Positions 8,301 to 19,800 of a stretch of DNA of 64,000 nucleotides are shown piece after piece. Below the pieces are notes generated by a model. The model saw only the letters and a list, made by a program, of their open reading frames with translations, searched no databases and was not told where the DNA came from. The stretch comes from Casp-actino8 sp001510455. GTDB taxonomy: Bacteria; Actinomycetota; Acidimicrobiia; Acidimicrobiales; Ilumatobacteraceae. The position numbers and the translations under genes were made by a program. Numbering within the stretch: position 1 is the first letter of the stretch; the number at the start of each line of letters is the position of its first letter. The stretch is taken from contig JAQCIK010000008.1 of the NCBI GenBank assembly GCA_027592035.1, positions 12,768 to 76,767 of the forward strand. Direction: 5' to 3'.

Positions 8301-9203
8301 TCAGACGTCGAGGAAGCGCGAGGCGGCTATCCCCGAACCAACGGCTCCGGCCAGCGCTCCGATCAGCAACAGAACGAGCATCACACTGCTCACGTATCCG
8401 TCGGAGACCACGAGGGCCGCCAATTCGGTGTCGTTGAAGTCGTCGACTGCGCCCGACCACGCCGAGTTGAGACCCCACAGTCCGCCGCAGGCCAGGACTC
8501 CGCCGACCAGGCCCTGCAGGAGCCCTTCCAGCATGAAGGGGACGCGGATGAACCAGTTGGTCGCGCCGACCAACTTCATCACCTCGATCTCTCGACGGCG
8601 GGCGAACATGGCCGTTCGGATGGTGTTCCAGATCAGGCCGACCGCCACGACGAGAAGAATGATCGACATCGCGGTCGTGGCGACTCGAATGAATTGCGAC
8701 ACCCGCGAGACCACGTCGAACACGTCCTGTGCGTAGGCGACCTCTTTCACTCCGGCCAATTGACGGAATTGTTCACCGAGTTCCCGAACAAGGGACGAAT
8801 CTTCGGCGATCGGAACCACTTTGAACTGTGATGGGATGTTCTCGGGAGTGAGAAGTCGTAACGTACCCGGATCACCGGCGAACAATTTCTCGGCCTCGGC
8901 GTAACTCTCGGCCTGATCGAGATACCGAAGTCGATCGACGTCGATCACCGACGGCTGGGATCGAAGGGCGTCCTCGACCAATTGGATCTGTTCAGGGCTC
9001 GCGTCGGAGCGGATGTAGACGATGAGTTCGACATCGCCCTTCCAACGCGTGAGGAGATTGTCGAAGGCACGCTGGATCAAGAAGGTCGATCCGACGAGGA
9101 GGAGTGAGACTGCCGACGTGACGACGGCCGCCGCGGTCAGGGTGACGTTGCGGCGCAGACTGGCGAACGTCTCACGAAGGGCGTAGCTGATTCGAGCGAG
9201 CAT
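8301..9203 (-). CDS. ftsX: Cell division protein FtsX
   Basis: Membrane subunit of the FtsEX complex, which activates peptidoglycan hydrolases at the septum. The 300-residue protein has the FtsX layout: a short cytosolic N-terminus, TM1 (about 22-44), a large extracellular loop (about 45-170) and three C-terminal helices. The loop carries the L-I-V-Y-I-R-S-D-A-S and F-K-V-V-P-I segments. An M-F-A-R-R-R-E-I-E-V-M-K-L-V-G-A block lies between helices. Its ATG overlaps the ftsE stop by one base (TGATG), so the two are coupled. Confidence 0.96.
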   Translation of the reverse strand: MLARISYALRETFASLRRNVTLTAAAVVTSAVSLLLVGSTFLIQRAFDNLLTRWKGDVELIVYIRSDASPEQIQLVEDALRSQPSVIDVDRLRYLDQAESYAEAEKLFAGDPGTLRLLTPENIPSQFKVVPIAEDSSLVRELGEQFRQLAGVKEVAYAQDVFDVVSRVSQFIRVATTAMSIILLVVAVGLIWNTIRTAMFARRREIEVMKLVGATNWFIRVPFMLEGLLQGLVGGVLACGGLWGLNSAWSGAVDDFNDTELAALVVSDGYVSSVMLVLLLIGALAGAVGSGIAASRFLDV

Positions 9204-9880
9204 CAGTCGTACACCCCTCGCTCCTGATCGCGAACGATGATGCCGCGATCGAGCTGAACCACGCGACGTCTCATCATGTTCACGACCCGAGTGTCGTGCG
9301 TCGCCATGACCACCGTGGTGCCCGTGCTGTTGATGCGGTCGAGCAGGCGCATGATTCCTTCACCGGTGGCCGGATCGAGGTTTCCGGTCGGCTCGTCGGC
9401 GAGCAGGATCAGCGGACGATTGACGAAGGCACGGGCGATCGACACTCGTTGCTGCTCTCCACCCGACAACTGGTGCGGAAAACGGTCACCCTTGTCGGCC
9501 AGGCCAACGAGTTCGAGCACAGCCGGGACCTGCTGACGAATCACGTGCCGAGGACGGCCGATCACCTCGAGCGCGAAGGCCACGTTCTCGAAAACCGTCT
9601 TGTTGAGAAGCAGCTTGTAGTCCTGGAAGATGTTGCCCATGCTCCGGCGAAGGAACGGGACTTTCGACTCCGGGAGGTCGTTGATGTTCTTTCCGGCCAC
9701 CCAGACCGAGCCCTTTTCGGGGACCTCCTGACGGTTCATCAAACGAAGAAGGGTCGACTTGCCGGAACCCGATGGACCCACGAGGAAGATGAATTCACCT
9801 TTGGGTATCTCGAACGAGACGTCACGGAGGGCCGTGACTTCGGCGCTGTAGGACTTGGTGACGTTTTCGAGACGAATCAT
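9203..9880 (-). CDS. ftsE: Cell division ATP-binding protein FtsE
   Basis: ABC ATPase that drives FtsX, 225 residues. Walker A is G-P-S-G-S-G-K-S-T, the signature L-S-G-G-E-Q-Q-R-V and Walker B I-L-L-A-D-E-P-T-G-N-L-D. The N-terminus M-I-R-L-E-N-V-T-K-S-Y is typical. It lies 38 bases downstream of prfB and is coupled to ftsX, the same order as in Mycobacterium (prfB, ftsE, ftsX). Confidence 0.97.
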   Translation of the reverse strand: MIRLENVTKSYSAEVTALRDVSFEIPKGEFIFLVGPSGSGKSTLLRLMNRQEVPEKGSVWVAGKNINDLPESKVPFLRRSMGNIFQDYKLLLNKTVFENVAFALEVIGRPRHVIRQQVPAVLELVGLADKGDRFPHQLSGGEQQRVSIARAFVNRPLILLADEPTGNLDPATGEGIMRLLDRINSTGTTVVMATHDTRVVNMMRRRVVQLDRGIIVRDQERGVYD

Positions 9881-9918
9881 GGTGTTCCTGCGAGCGAGAG
9901 GGTACCAGTGTCACTCGT

Positions 9919-11022
9919 TCAGGATTCGTCACCGGCCCGACGCCAGCGCAGATAACCCTCCATGAAGTCGTCGATGTCACCGTCGAGCACTCCCTCGACA
10001 CTCGACGTCTCGAACTCGGTTCGTAGATCTTTCACCATCTGGTACGGCTGCAGAACGTAGGAACGGATCTGACTACCCCAGCCGACGGTCGCCTGTTTAC
10101 CCGCGATGCGATCGAGCTCGGCCTGATGCTCCTCTTCGATGCGCGCCGCGACCATCGCCCGCAGGCGATTCATGGCCTTCTCACGATTCTGCAGCTGACT
10201 TCGTTCCTCTTGCGAGGACGCCACGAGTCCGGTCGGTTCGTGAATGAGACGAACCGCCGATGACGTCTTGTTCACGTGCTGACCACCCGCACCCGACGCA
10301 CGGAAAACCTCCATGCGAATGTCGGCCTCGTTGATCTCGACATCAGGATCGTCGATCACCGGCCACACCTGCACCGCCGAGAAACTGGTCTGGCGCCGAC
10401 CCTGGTTGTCAAACGGGCTGATGCGCACCAGGCGGTGGGTTCCGCGCTCCGATGTCATGAGCCCGTAGGCGTAGCGACCCTTGATCGTGAACTCGGCCGA
10501 CATGATGCCCGCTTCGGTTCCGGGCGACACGTCGTCGACTTCGACTTCGAAACCGCGCCGCTCGGCCCACCGCGAGTACATGCGCAGGAGAATCTCGCTC
10601 CAGTCCTGCGCATCGACCCCACCATCTTTCGTGTTGATGTGCACGATGCAGTCGGCTTCGTCGTGTTCACCGGTGAACAGGCTGCGCAATTCGAGTCCGT
10701 CGAGACGACGAGCGATCGACGCGATTCCGGACTCGATGTCGGGCTCCTGACTCGCATCGTCGACCTCACGTGCCAATTCGTGCAGAACCTCGACGTCCTC
10801 GACGTCTCGGGACAAGAGGTCGTACTGATCGAGATCGCCCTTGGAGTCCGCGTACTCGGCGTTGAGCTTCTTCGCCTGATTCTGGTCGTCCCACAGATCG
10901 GGGCGAGACACCTCGATCTCGAGTTCGGCCACTCGAGCTCGTAACTCGTCGACTCTCAAGTAGCCGCGGGCCTCTTCGAGGCGCCGCTGGAGGTCGCGAA
11001 TGTCGTCGGTGAAATCACGCAT
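9919..11022 (-). CDS. prfB: Peptide chain release factor 2
   Basis: RF2 terminates translation at UGA and UAA. The 367-residue protein has the stop-codon-recognition tripeptide S-P-F (202-204) and the peptidyl-hydrolysis motif G-G-Q (246-248, in G-A-G-G-Q-H-V-N-K-T). The frame is continuous from the ATG, so the programmed +1 frameshift found in enterobacterial prfB is absent. It follows secA by 3 bases on the same strand and very likely shares its transcript. Confidence 0.97.
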   Translation of the reverse strand: MRDFTDDIRDLQRRLEEARGYLRVDELRARVAELEIEVSRPDLWDDQNQAKKLNAEYADSKGDLDQYDLLSRDVEDVEVLHELAREVDDASQEPDIESGIASIARRLDGLELRSLFTGEHDEADCIVHINTKDGGVDAQDWSEILLRMYSRWAERRGFEVEVDDVSPGTEAGIMSAEFTIKGRYAYGLMTSERGTHRLVRISPFDNQGRRQTSFSAVQVWPVIDDPDVEINEADIRMEVFRASGAGGQHVNKTSSAVRLIHEPTGLVASSQEERSQLQNREKAMNRLRAMVAARIEEEHQAELDRIAGKQATVGWGSQIRSYVLQPYQMVKDLRTEFETSSVEGVLDGDIDDFMEGYLRWRRAGDES

Positions 11023-11025
11023 GTG

Positions 11026-13788
<2,763 letters not shown>

Positions 13789-13885
13789 GCGAGGGTCGAT
13801 CCTACCGTTCACCCTCGATCCCCTCGTGGTCGCCTCGATCAGTGCCGATTCGGGCTTCTCGATGGTGGCCGGGAAGACTGTTCAC

Positions 13886-14542
13886 ATGACGATTCCCTCC
13901 GAGACGACCGTCGACACCGTGATCTTCGACCTCGGCGGCGTGTTGTCGTCGTCGGGCCGCGCTCTCGATGTCGTGAAGAGATTCCCCGACCATCCGGCCG
14001 AGGAAGTCATGGCGGTCATGCTCGGTGACTACGCCTCGGACACCGACCACCCATGGCATCGCTTGGAGCGAGGTGAGATCAGTCTCGACGACTATCGCTC
14101 GGCGGTCGGGCGTCTGATCGGTGAGGCTGGATTCACCATGCGCGACCCCGAGCCTGACACTCCCCGGCGCGGTCTCGGCTTCGAATTCGTCCGGAGTGAC
14201 GACATGTTCCGACTCGTTCACGACCTCCGCGACCATGGATGTCGGCTCGGTGTGCTGACCAACAACATTCGTGAGTTCCGGGATCGCTGGCGATCGATCA
14301 TGGATTTCGACGCCCTGTTCGACGACGTGGTCGACAGCCACGAGGTCGGTCTGCGAAAACCCCATCGGTCGATCTACGAGTTGTCGTTGTCACGGCTCGG
14401 TGCGCAACCCCACCAGGCCGCGTTTCTGGACGACATGGAAGTGAACGTTCAGGCCGCCAGCGCCCTCGGGATGCACGGAATCCTGGTCGAGATCGATCAG
14501 AGACCGGCCATCGAGCGAGTCCGATCACTCGTGGGCCTCTGA
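13886..14542 (+). CDS. HAD-superfamily hydrolase
   Basis: Phosphatase-like protein of 218 residues. HAD motif I is V-I-F-D-L-G-G-V-L (nucleophile Asp15; the +2 acid is Gly, as in the epoxide-hydrolase-like and IA subgroup). Motif II is L-G-V-L-T-N-N, motif III Lys is in G-L-R-K-P and motif IV is F-L-D-D-M. An alpha-helical cap lies between motifs I and II. Substrate unknown. The reading frame is open upstream, but the ATG at 13886 sits directly before the fold. It is divergent from secA, and its 3' end overlaps the convergent ComF-type gene by 46 bases. Confidence 0.88.
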   Translation: MTIPSETTVDTVIFDLGGVLSSSGRALDVVKRFPDHPAEEVMAVMLGDYASDTDHPWHRLERGEISLDDYRSAVGRLIGEAGFTMRDPEPDTPRRGLGFEFVRSDDMFRLVHDLRDHGCRLGVLTNNIREFRDRWRSIMDFDALFDDVVDSHEVGLRKPHRSIYELSLSRLGAQPHQAAFLDDMEVNVQAASALGMHGILVEIDQRPAIERVRSLVGL

Positions 14543-15126
14543 GCACGTGTGGTGTTCCGGGGACGGATCACCACGTTCGGCCGACGATGAGTCGACTCGA
14601 CGTTCCCCGTCGGAGTCGCGGCGACGGCGGCCAGAGTGACGTCTCCCCATCCGGATGCCGTGAGGGCGTGAGCCGCCGCCCGCAGTGTGGCTCCCGTGGT
14701 CACCACGTCGTCGACCACGAGAACGCGACGCGGTCGACGGGTGCGAAGGGCGCGAAACCGCGGCCCGGCCAGACGCGCCACCCGTGAACGCCCGGTCTGC
14801 GCGGCGCGACTCTCTCGTACGAGAAGACGCCGACACGGCACACCGAGCTCGCGCGCCACGTGGCGAGCGATGACTGCCGCCTGATCGAATCCACGCCGCC
14901 GGCGCCGAGACGACGAGGTGGGAGCCCAGGTGACGACATCGATCGTGCCGTCGACACCGGTTCGGATGGCGTCGGTCCGAACTGCATCAGCCAACTGCCG
15001 GGCCAATTCGCGTGCGAACGACCGGCGTCCACCGTATTTCATGTCGACGACGCGCCGTCGGACATCTCCCGCGTAGGGCAATGCCGACACGATCGGTTGC
15101 GAAGGGTCGTGTGTCTCTCGTTCCAT
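14497..15126 (-). CDS. ComF-family phosphoribosyltransferase
   Basis: Type I phosphoribosyltransferase-fold protein (209 residues) related to ComF, a DNA-uptake-associated protein of uncertain enzymatic role. The PRPP loop is clear: V-L-V-V-D-D-V-V-T-T-G-A-T-L. The ComF block M-K-Y-G-G-R-R-S-F-A-R-E-L-A is near the N-terminus. The N-terminal Cys4 zinc finger of canonical ComF is missing; no upstream in-frame extension with paired Cys is seen. The C-terminal 46 bases overlap the HAD gene on the other strand. Confidence 0.85.
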   Translation of the reverse strand: MERETHDPSQPIVSALPYAGDVRRRVVDMKYGGRRSFARELARQLADAVRTDAIRTGVDGTIDVVTWAPTSSSRRRRRGFDQAAVIARHVARELGVPCRRLLVRESRAAQTGRSRVARLAGPRFRALRTRRPRRVLVVDDVVTTGATLRAAAHALTASGWGDVTLAAVAATPTGNVESTHRRPNVVIRPRNTTRAQRPTSDRTRSMAGL

Positions 15127-15164
15127 GTGCTCACCTCACCATGTGGGTGTGACACGGCTCTGGA

Positions 15165-15230
15165 CCTTGGTGCTTCTGGTGGCAAAAAAAGGCCTTTTCC
15201 GTGACGTTTTTGCCACCAGAAGCACCAAGG
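15165..15230. repeat. Perfect 24-bp inverted repeat with 18-base loop
   Basis: The left arm (15165-15188) starts CCTTGGTGCTTC and ends GGCAAAAA. The right arm (15207-15230) is its exact reverse complement. The 18-base loop contains the shorter palindrome AAAAGGCCTTTT, which slightly overlaps the left arm. It lies between the start of the ComF-type gene and the stop of the carboxylesterase, both on the minus strand, 5 bases from the esterase stop. As a transcript it would form a very stable hairpin. No clean T tract follows outside the arms, so a classical terminator is not clear; a MITE-like or palindromic element remnant is an alternative. Confidence 0.85.
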
Positions 15231-15235
15231 AAAGC

Positions 15236-16660
15236 TCAGAGATCGGGGCGGGAGGTCTCCCAGAGGGCGCGGATGCGGGGTTCGGGGTCGTGCAGAACGG
15301 TTGCCTCCAGGTCGAACACTCGGGTCGCTCGTCGATCCAGACAGAAGCGGGGCCAGTCGACCTCCCCCGATGTCGCGAACGACACCAGTTGCGTCGACAC
15401 GTCGCGAGCGATCGAGGTCCGCTCGGGCGCATCACCGGTGAACATCGAGATTCCCGGAGCATCGAGGTTGTCGAACGTAAAGGGAATGTCGATCGCGTGA
15501 CACGACCCGAACACACCACCGAATGCGGGTGTGGGCCACGTGAACCAATACATGTGCGACCGTCCGCCGTTCGACGCGTGTTTCTCGGCCAGCCGCACGG
15601 CACGTTGACGAAAACCCTCGTCACTTTGTACTGCCATCACGATCTGCGCATCGTTCTCACCCGGACGATGATCGCGGTACACGTCGATCGCCTCGTCACA
15701 CCCGGGAAGCATCGACGAGATCATCGATCCCATGGTCTCGGGAGTCATGTTCTGTGCCTCCGGCGTGAACGCACCGAACAAGCGGTTCTCGTCACGAGTC
15801 GTACCGACGACGAGTTGCGCATCGCTCGTGGCGGCCAGGTCGACGATGTCGCCGGGAAGATGAACTCCGCCCGCGGTCGGAGAAAAGAAGTCATAGGCCC
15901 GACTGCTCTTACCCATCAGCTTCTTTTGCGCGTCGAGCAATTCTTCGGCCGACTTCGTCCGCAGCTCCTCATCGTCGTCGGCGCCGGCGAGCTCGAGAAA
16001 ACGATCGGCATGCATGTCGGCACGGGCACTCGATCGGTACTGGCCGATCGACGGACTCATCGACCACACTCGATGGAACAGTCCACGAGCACTGGAGCTC
16101 GCCATGAGTGCCACGACGCTCGACCCGCCGGCCGATTCACCGAAGATCGTGACGTTGTCGGGGTCACCACCGAATCCTTCGACGTTTCGGCGCACCCATC
16201 GCAAGGCTTCGATCTGGTCCCCGAGACCGACGTTGTTCCCCCGCCAGAACCCGAACACCCCGAGGCGGTAGTTGATCGACACCACCACCACGCCTCGGCG
16301 AGCGAGTGACGCGCCGTCGTACCAGGGCGACGATCCCGATCCGTTGACGAATCCCCCTCCATGAATCCAGACCAGGACCGGCAGTCCGGTCCGACCGTCC
16401 CCGGGGGCGTGCACCGAGAGGCTGAGGCAGTCTTCCCCCATCGGCGGCAGCGATCCCCCCATCGCCGACTCGATGAGACCCGGCTCCTGATGACAGATCG
16501 GCCCGTGCGCACGGGCCTCCCGAGTCCCTGACCAGGGACTTTCTGGCTGTGACGGCTCGAATCGGACCACGTTGGCGTAGCGAACGCCGAGGAAAGCCCG
16601 CGTTCCATCAGGTCGGCGATCGCCGGTCAGACGGCCATCGGGCAGGAGAACTTCACTCAT
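15236..16660 (-). CDS. Type-B carboxylesterase
   Basis: Alpha/beta-hydrolase that cleaves carboxylic esters, 474 residues from the ATG giving M-S-E-V-L-L-P-D-G. The oxyanion hole is W-I-H-G-G-G-F (about 99-105) and the nucleophile elbow is G-E-S-A-G-G (Ser176). The conserved E-D-C-L-S-L-S-V block is at 76-83. The acid is likely in G-T-T-R-D-E-N-R-L-F and the His in G-S-C-H-A-I-D-I-P-F. No signal peptide is seen, so the enzyme is probably cytosolic. Substrate unknown. Divergent from the large lipoprotein gene. Confidence 0.92.
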   Translation of the reverse strand: MSEVLLPDGRLTGDRRPDGTRAFLGVRYANVVRFEPSQPESPWSGTREARAHGPICHQEPGLIESAMGGSLPPMGEDCLSLSVHAPGDGRTGLPVLVWIHGGGFVNGSGSSPWYDGASLARRGVVVVSINYRLGVFGFWRGNNVGLGDQIEALRWVRRNVEGFGGDPDNVTIFGESAGGSSVVALMASSSARGLFHRVWSMSPSIGQYRSSARADMHADRFLELAGADDDEELRTKSAEELLDAQKKLMGKSSRAYDFFSPTAGGVHLPGDIVDLAATSDAQLVVGTTRDENRLFGAFTPEAQNMTPETMGSMISSMLPGCDEAIDVYRDHRPGENDAQIVMAVQSDEGFRQRAVRLAEKHASNGGRSHMYWFTWPTPAFGGVFGSCHAIDIPFTFDNLDAPGISMFTGDAPERTSIARDVSTQLVSFATSGEVDWPRFCLDRRATRVFDLEATVLHDPEPRIRALWETSRPDL

Positions 16661-16847
16661 GGGCGAAGAGTAATCCGGACGAAAGTTGTCAGATCCTCTC
16701 GCGATCGCGCTCTGGAGAGGCATGGATCACTCATTCCACCCACCGCCGGTGAACGAGGGCTCGACCCCGCCCGACGGCCAACCTTTACTCGATCTGAACA
16801 CGAGGCATTCGAAGAGGCTTCGACGGCTCGTTACACTTCGAGGTACC

Positions 16848-16868
16848 GGTGACACGACAAATGTCACC
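16848..16868 (+). promoter_or_regulatory. Dyad in the leader of the large lipoprotein gene
   Basis: GGTGACA at 16848-16854 and TGTCACC at 16862-16868 form 7-bp arms around 7 bases, 21 bases before the start codon. A second small hairpin (TCGAAG-AGG-CTTCGA, 16809-16823) and a possible -10 box TACACT (16832-16837) lie just upstream. Either an operator or a 5' UTR hairpin is possible. The rest of the 16661-16889 gap shows nothing further. Confidence 0.35.
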
Positions 16869-16889
16869 TCGACGCGAAAGAGGGGGACG

Positions 16890-19800
16890 ATGCGTCGTCT
16901 ATCCACATTCTTCCTGGCCGGAGCACTACTTCTCACTGCCGCGTGCGGTGGGGGCGACAAGGAGAGCAGCGAGACGTCCGATGGCGGGTCGCGCAAGCTC
17001 TTCCAACCCGCCGGAGTGGTCGGTCCCGACTCGTTCGCTCCCACGTTCTCGGTCGCGTCGTATCAGGTCGATCCGGGGTCGCTCACGAGCGGCACCGTGT
17101 CGGGTTCGGCGCCCGGTCTCTACGCCGGCCGCACATATGGCGGCTCGGGACAGAACATCTGCGACGTCGAAGCAATGATCAAGTTCCTCACCTTCTACGA
17201 GGATCGTGGTCGCGCTTGGGCCGACGTGCAGGGGATCGAGTTCGAGAACCTCGAGACGTACCTGCGCAGTCTCACCCCCGTCTTCGCGTTGCAGAACCTC
17301 AACGTGCAGATGTTCGGTTTCAAGAACGGCTCGTCGTACGGCTACGACGCCGTCATCGCCGCCGGCACGGCGATTCTGATCGACGATCAGGGCATGCCGC
17401 GTGCTCGCTGCGCGTGCGGTAACCCGTTGCTCGGCAGCTCGGAGACTCCTCCGGACGACACCGTCCCGCCGGGTGACGAGGGCAATCCCGAACCCCAGGA
17501 TTCGGTTCCCCCGGGTGACGACACCGTGCCCCCCGGCGATGACACCGTCCCGCCCGGCGATGACACCGTTCCCCCTGTCGAGCGTCGCCCGGGACCCGAA
17601 TGCCCCGAAGAATTCGAAGGCAACACGTACACCGATTCGAACGGTGTCACGTGGACGTGGGTGAAGGGCAACCCCACACCCGAGACGTCACCGGGTGGTG
17701 CCAACTGGTGGGACGAGGATTCGAACGGTTACCGCACCACCCAAGAACTCGAACCTGAATTCATCGATTGTCCCGAACCGGAAGACCAGCGCATTCCACA
17801 GGACGATCCCGATTGCCCCGACTGGAACTCGCCTCCGGTCACCTACACCGACCCCAACGGTGACATCTGGATCTTCGACCCTCAGAGCGGCACCTGGTAC
17901 TCGACGACCGATCTCGATCAGTTCAAGGTCTCGACCGAAGATCTGCCCGGCTACTCGGAAAACTGCGACGAAGACGACACCGATGATCCGGGCGATTCAG
18001 GAGTCAAGCCCGAGTGTCCGCAGCAATACGTGCACGAGGAGTCCAACTCTCTCTCGTGGACGGCCTACGTCACACGAAGTGGCGAGGTCTGGCTCTTCGA
18101 TCCCTTCACTCGTAGCTGGACGAATCAGCAGACCGGTGAAGTCATCCCCGGCGACGATCCGTCAGCCCTACCGGGTTATCTGAAGGACTGTCCGTCGCCG
18201 AACGACGACCAAGGCAATCCGTGTCCGCCGCTCCGTCCCGACTACCGCGAGACCTGGGTCGATCCGGCCACGGGTGATGTCTGGACCTTCGGATTGGTTC
18301 GGTCCGACAACGGGTTCCCACGCTTGGTTTGGGAGAACTCGGTCACTGGCGAACGACTCTCACGACTCGAGCTGTACCGGCAGGCTTGTCCGGACGGGAC
18401 GACTCCCGACGAGACCCCCGAGTGCCCGCCCGGTAAGCCGATCCTTGGTCAGGTCTGGATCGACACCCTGGGCAACGAATGGGTGTACGCCGCCAACGAC
18501 GGTGGCGCAGACGGTTGGGACAACGTCTCGACCGAGTGGATCGAGAATCTGCTCACGCAGGATCTCCCGAATCAACCTGATGATTGCTTGCCGCCCATCG
18601 AGGAGCGTCCGTGTCCGCCGATCCTGAAGATCGCCGACGGCACGGTCTGGATCGGCGACAACGGCCACACCTACGTCTACAAGGCTGCGGCTGGTGGCTG
18701 GATCGACGCAACCGACCCCGATGGTTCCGTCGTTCCGTACACCGTGCTCCTGCCCGGATATCGCGACGACTGCTTGCCGCCCTGCCCTCCGCTCGATGCG
18801 ACGAACAGTGGCTACTTCGGTGTCTGGGTCGATCCGTCGAACGGCGAGGTTTGGATCAAGCCGATCGGTGGCACCGAGTGGTACCGCATTCCCGATGGCG
18901 AGACCATCGACGACACGCGCGACCTTCCCTTCTACACCGAGGATTGCTTGCCGCCCTGTGACCCCGAGTCCGACGGTGGCATGACCTTCGAGTACGACGA
19001 AGATCAACGACCCGTCTCTCGGCAGGACGATCCGTACGGCGACGACAAGGAGCAGGCCGTCGACGTGAAGCCCGGTGACGAGCCGGCCAAGTTGACACAG
19101 ATCGTCGACGAGTTGGTGGGGGTTTCCATCGCTGCCGGCGACGACTGCAACCCCGAGGGTTGTGTCACCCCGGACACCGAGCCCGAGCTCGGTCATTCGT
19201 TCCGTGATTCGGGTGGTGTCGTGTGGCGCTACGTCGGTGACGGTAAGTGGCTGGCCGAAGACGGACGCACGGCTGATGACGTTCTCGACATCCCCGGCTA
19301 CGCCGAGGCCTGCTTGCCCCCGGACGTTCCGCTCGAGCGTGAATGCCCGGAGGAGTACGAGGGCGCTCGCTATGTCGACTCGAATGGCATCGAGTGGGTG
19401 TGGGTCGGCTTCAGTCCCGATCCGGCCGACTCCGATCATGGACAGCGCTGGTTCCATCGTTACGAGGACGGAACGGCCGAATACAAGTACACGGTCGAAC
19501 TCGACCCGTTCCTCTCGGATTGTCCGAAGCCAGACGACCTCGTGATCCAGGAGGGCGGCATCCGCGTCGATGTTCGTGCGCCGAAGATCCTCTGTGTCGG
19601 AGACTCAGCAGAGATCGTTCTGGTGGCGACACCGAGTGAAGATCAGCTCATCACCACCGCCGAGATCAACATCGACAACGCCGGTGACTTCGGTGTCCAG
19701 GTGGAGCGGACGGTCTGGGTGCACACCTGGACACCCGATGCACCCGGCTACTACGAGATCAAGGGATCGGCCGAGGACTCAGCCGGGCTGAGCGGAGCCG

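Noticed and set aside
10900..11022. Programmed frameshift in prfB
   Set aside because: The reading frame is continuous from ATG through GGQ; no in-frame UGA with a slippery site is present.
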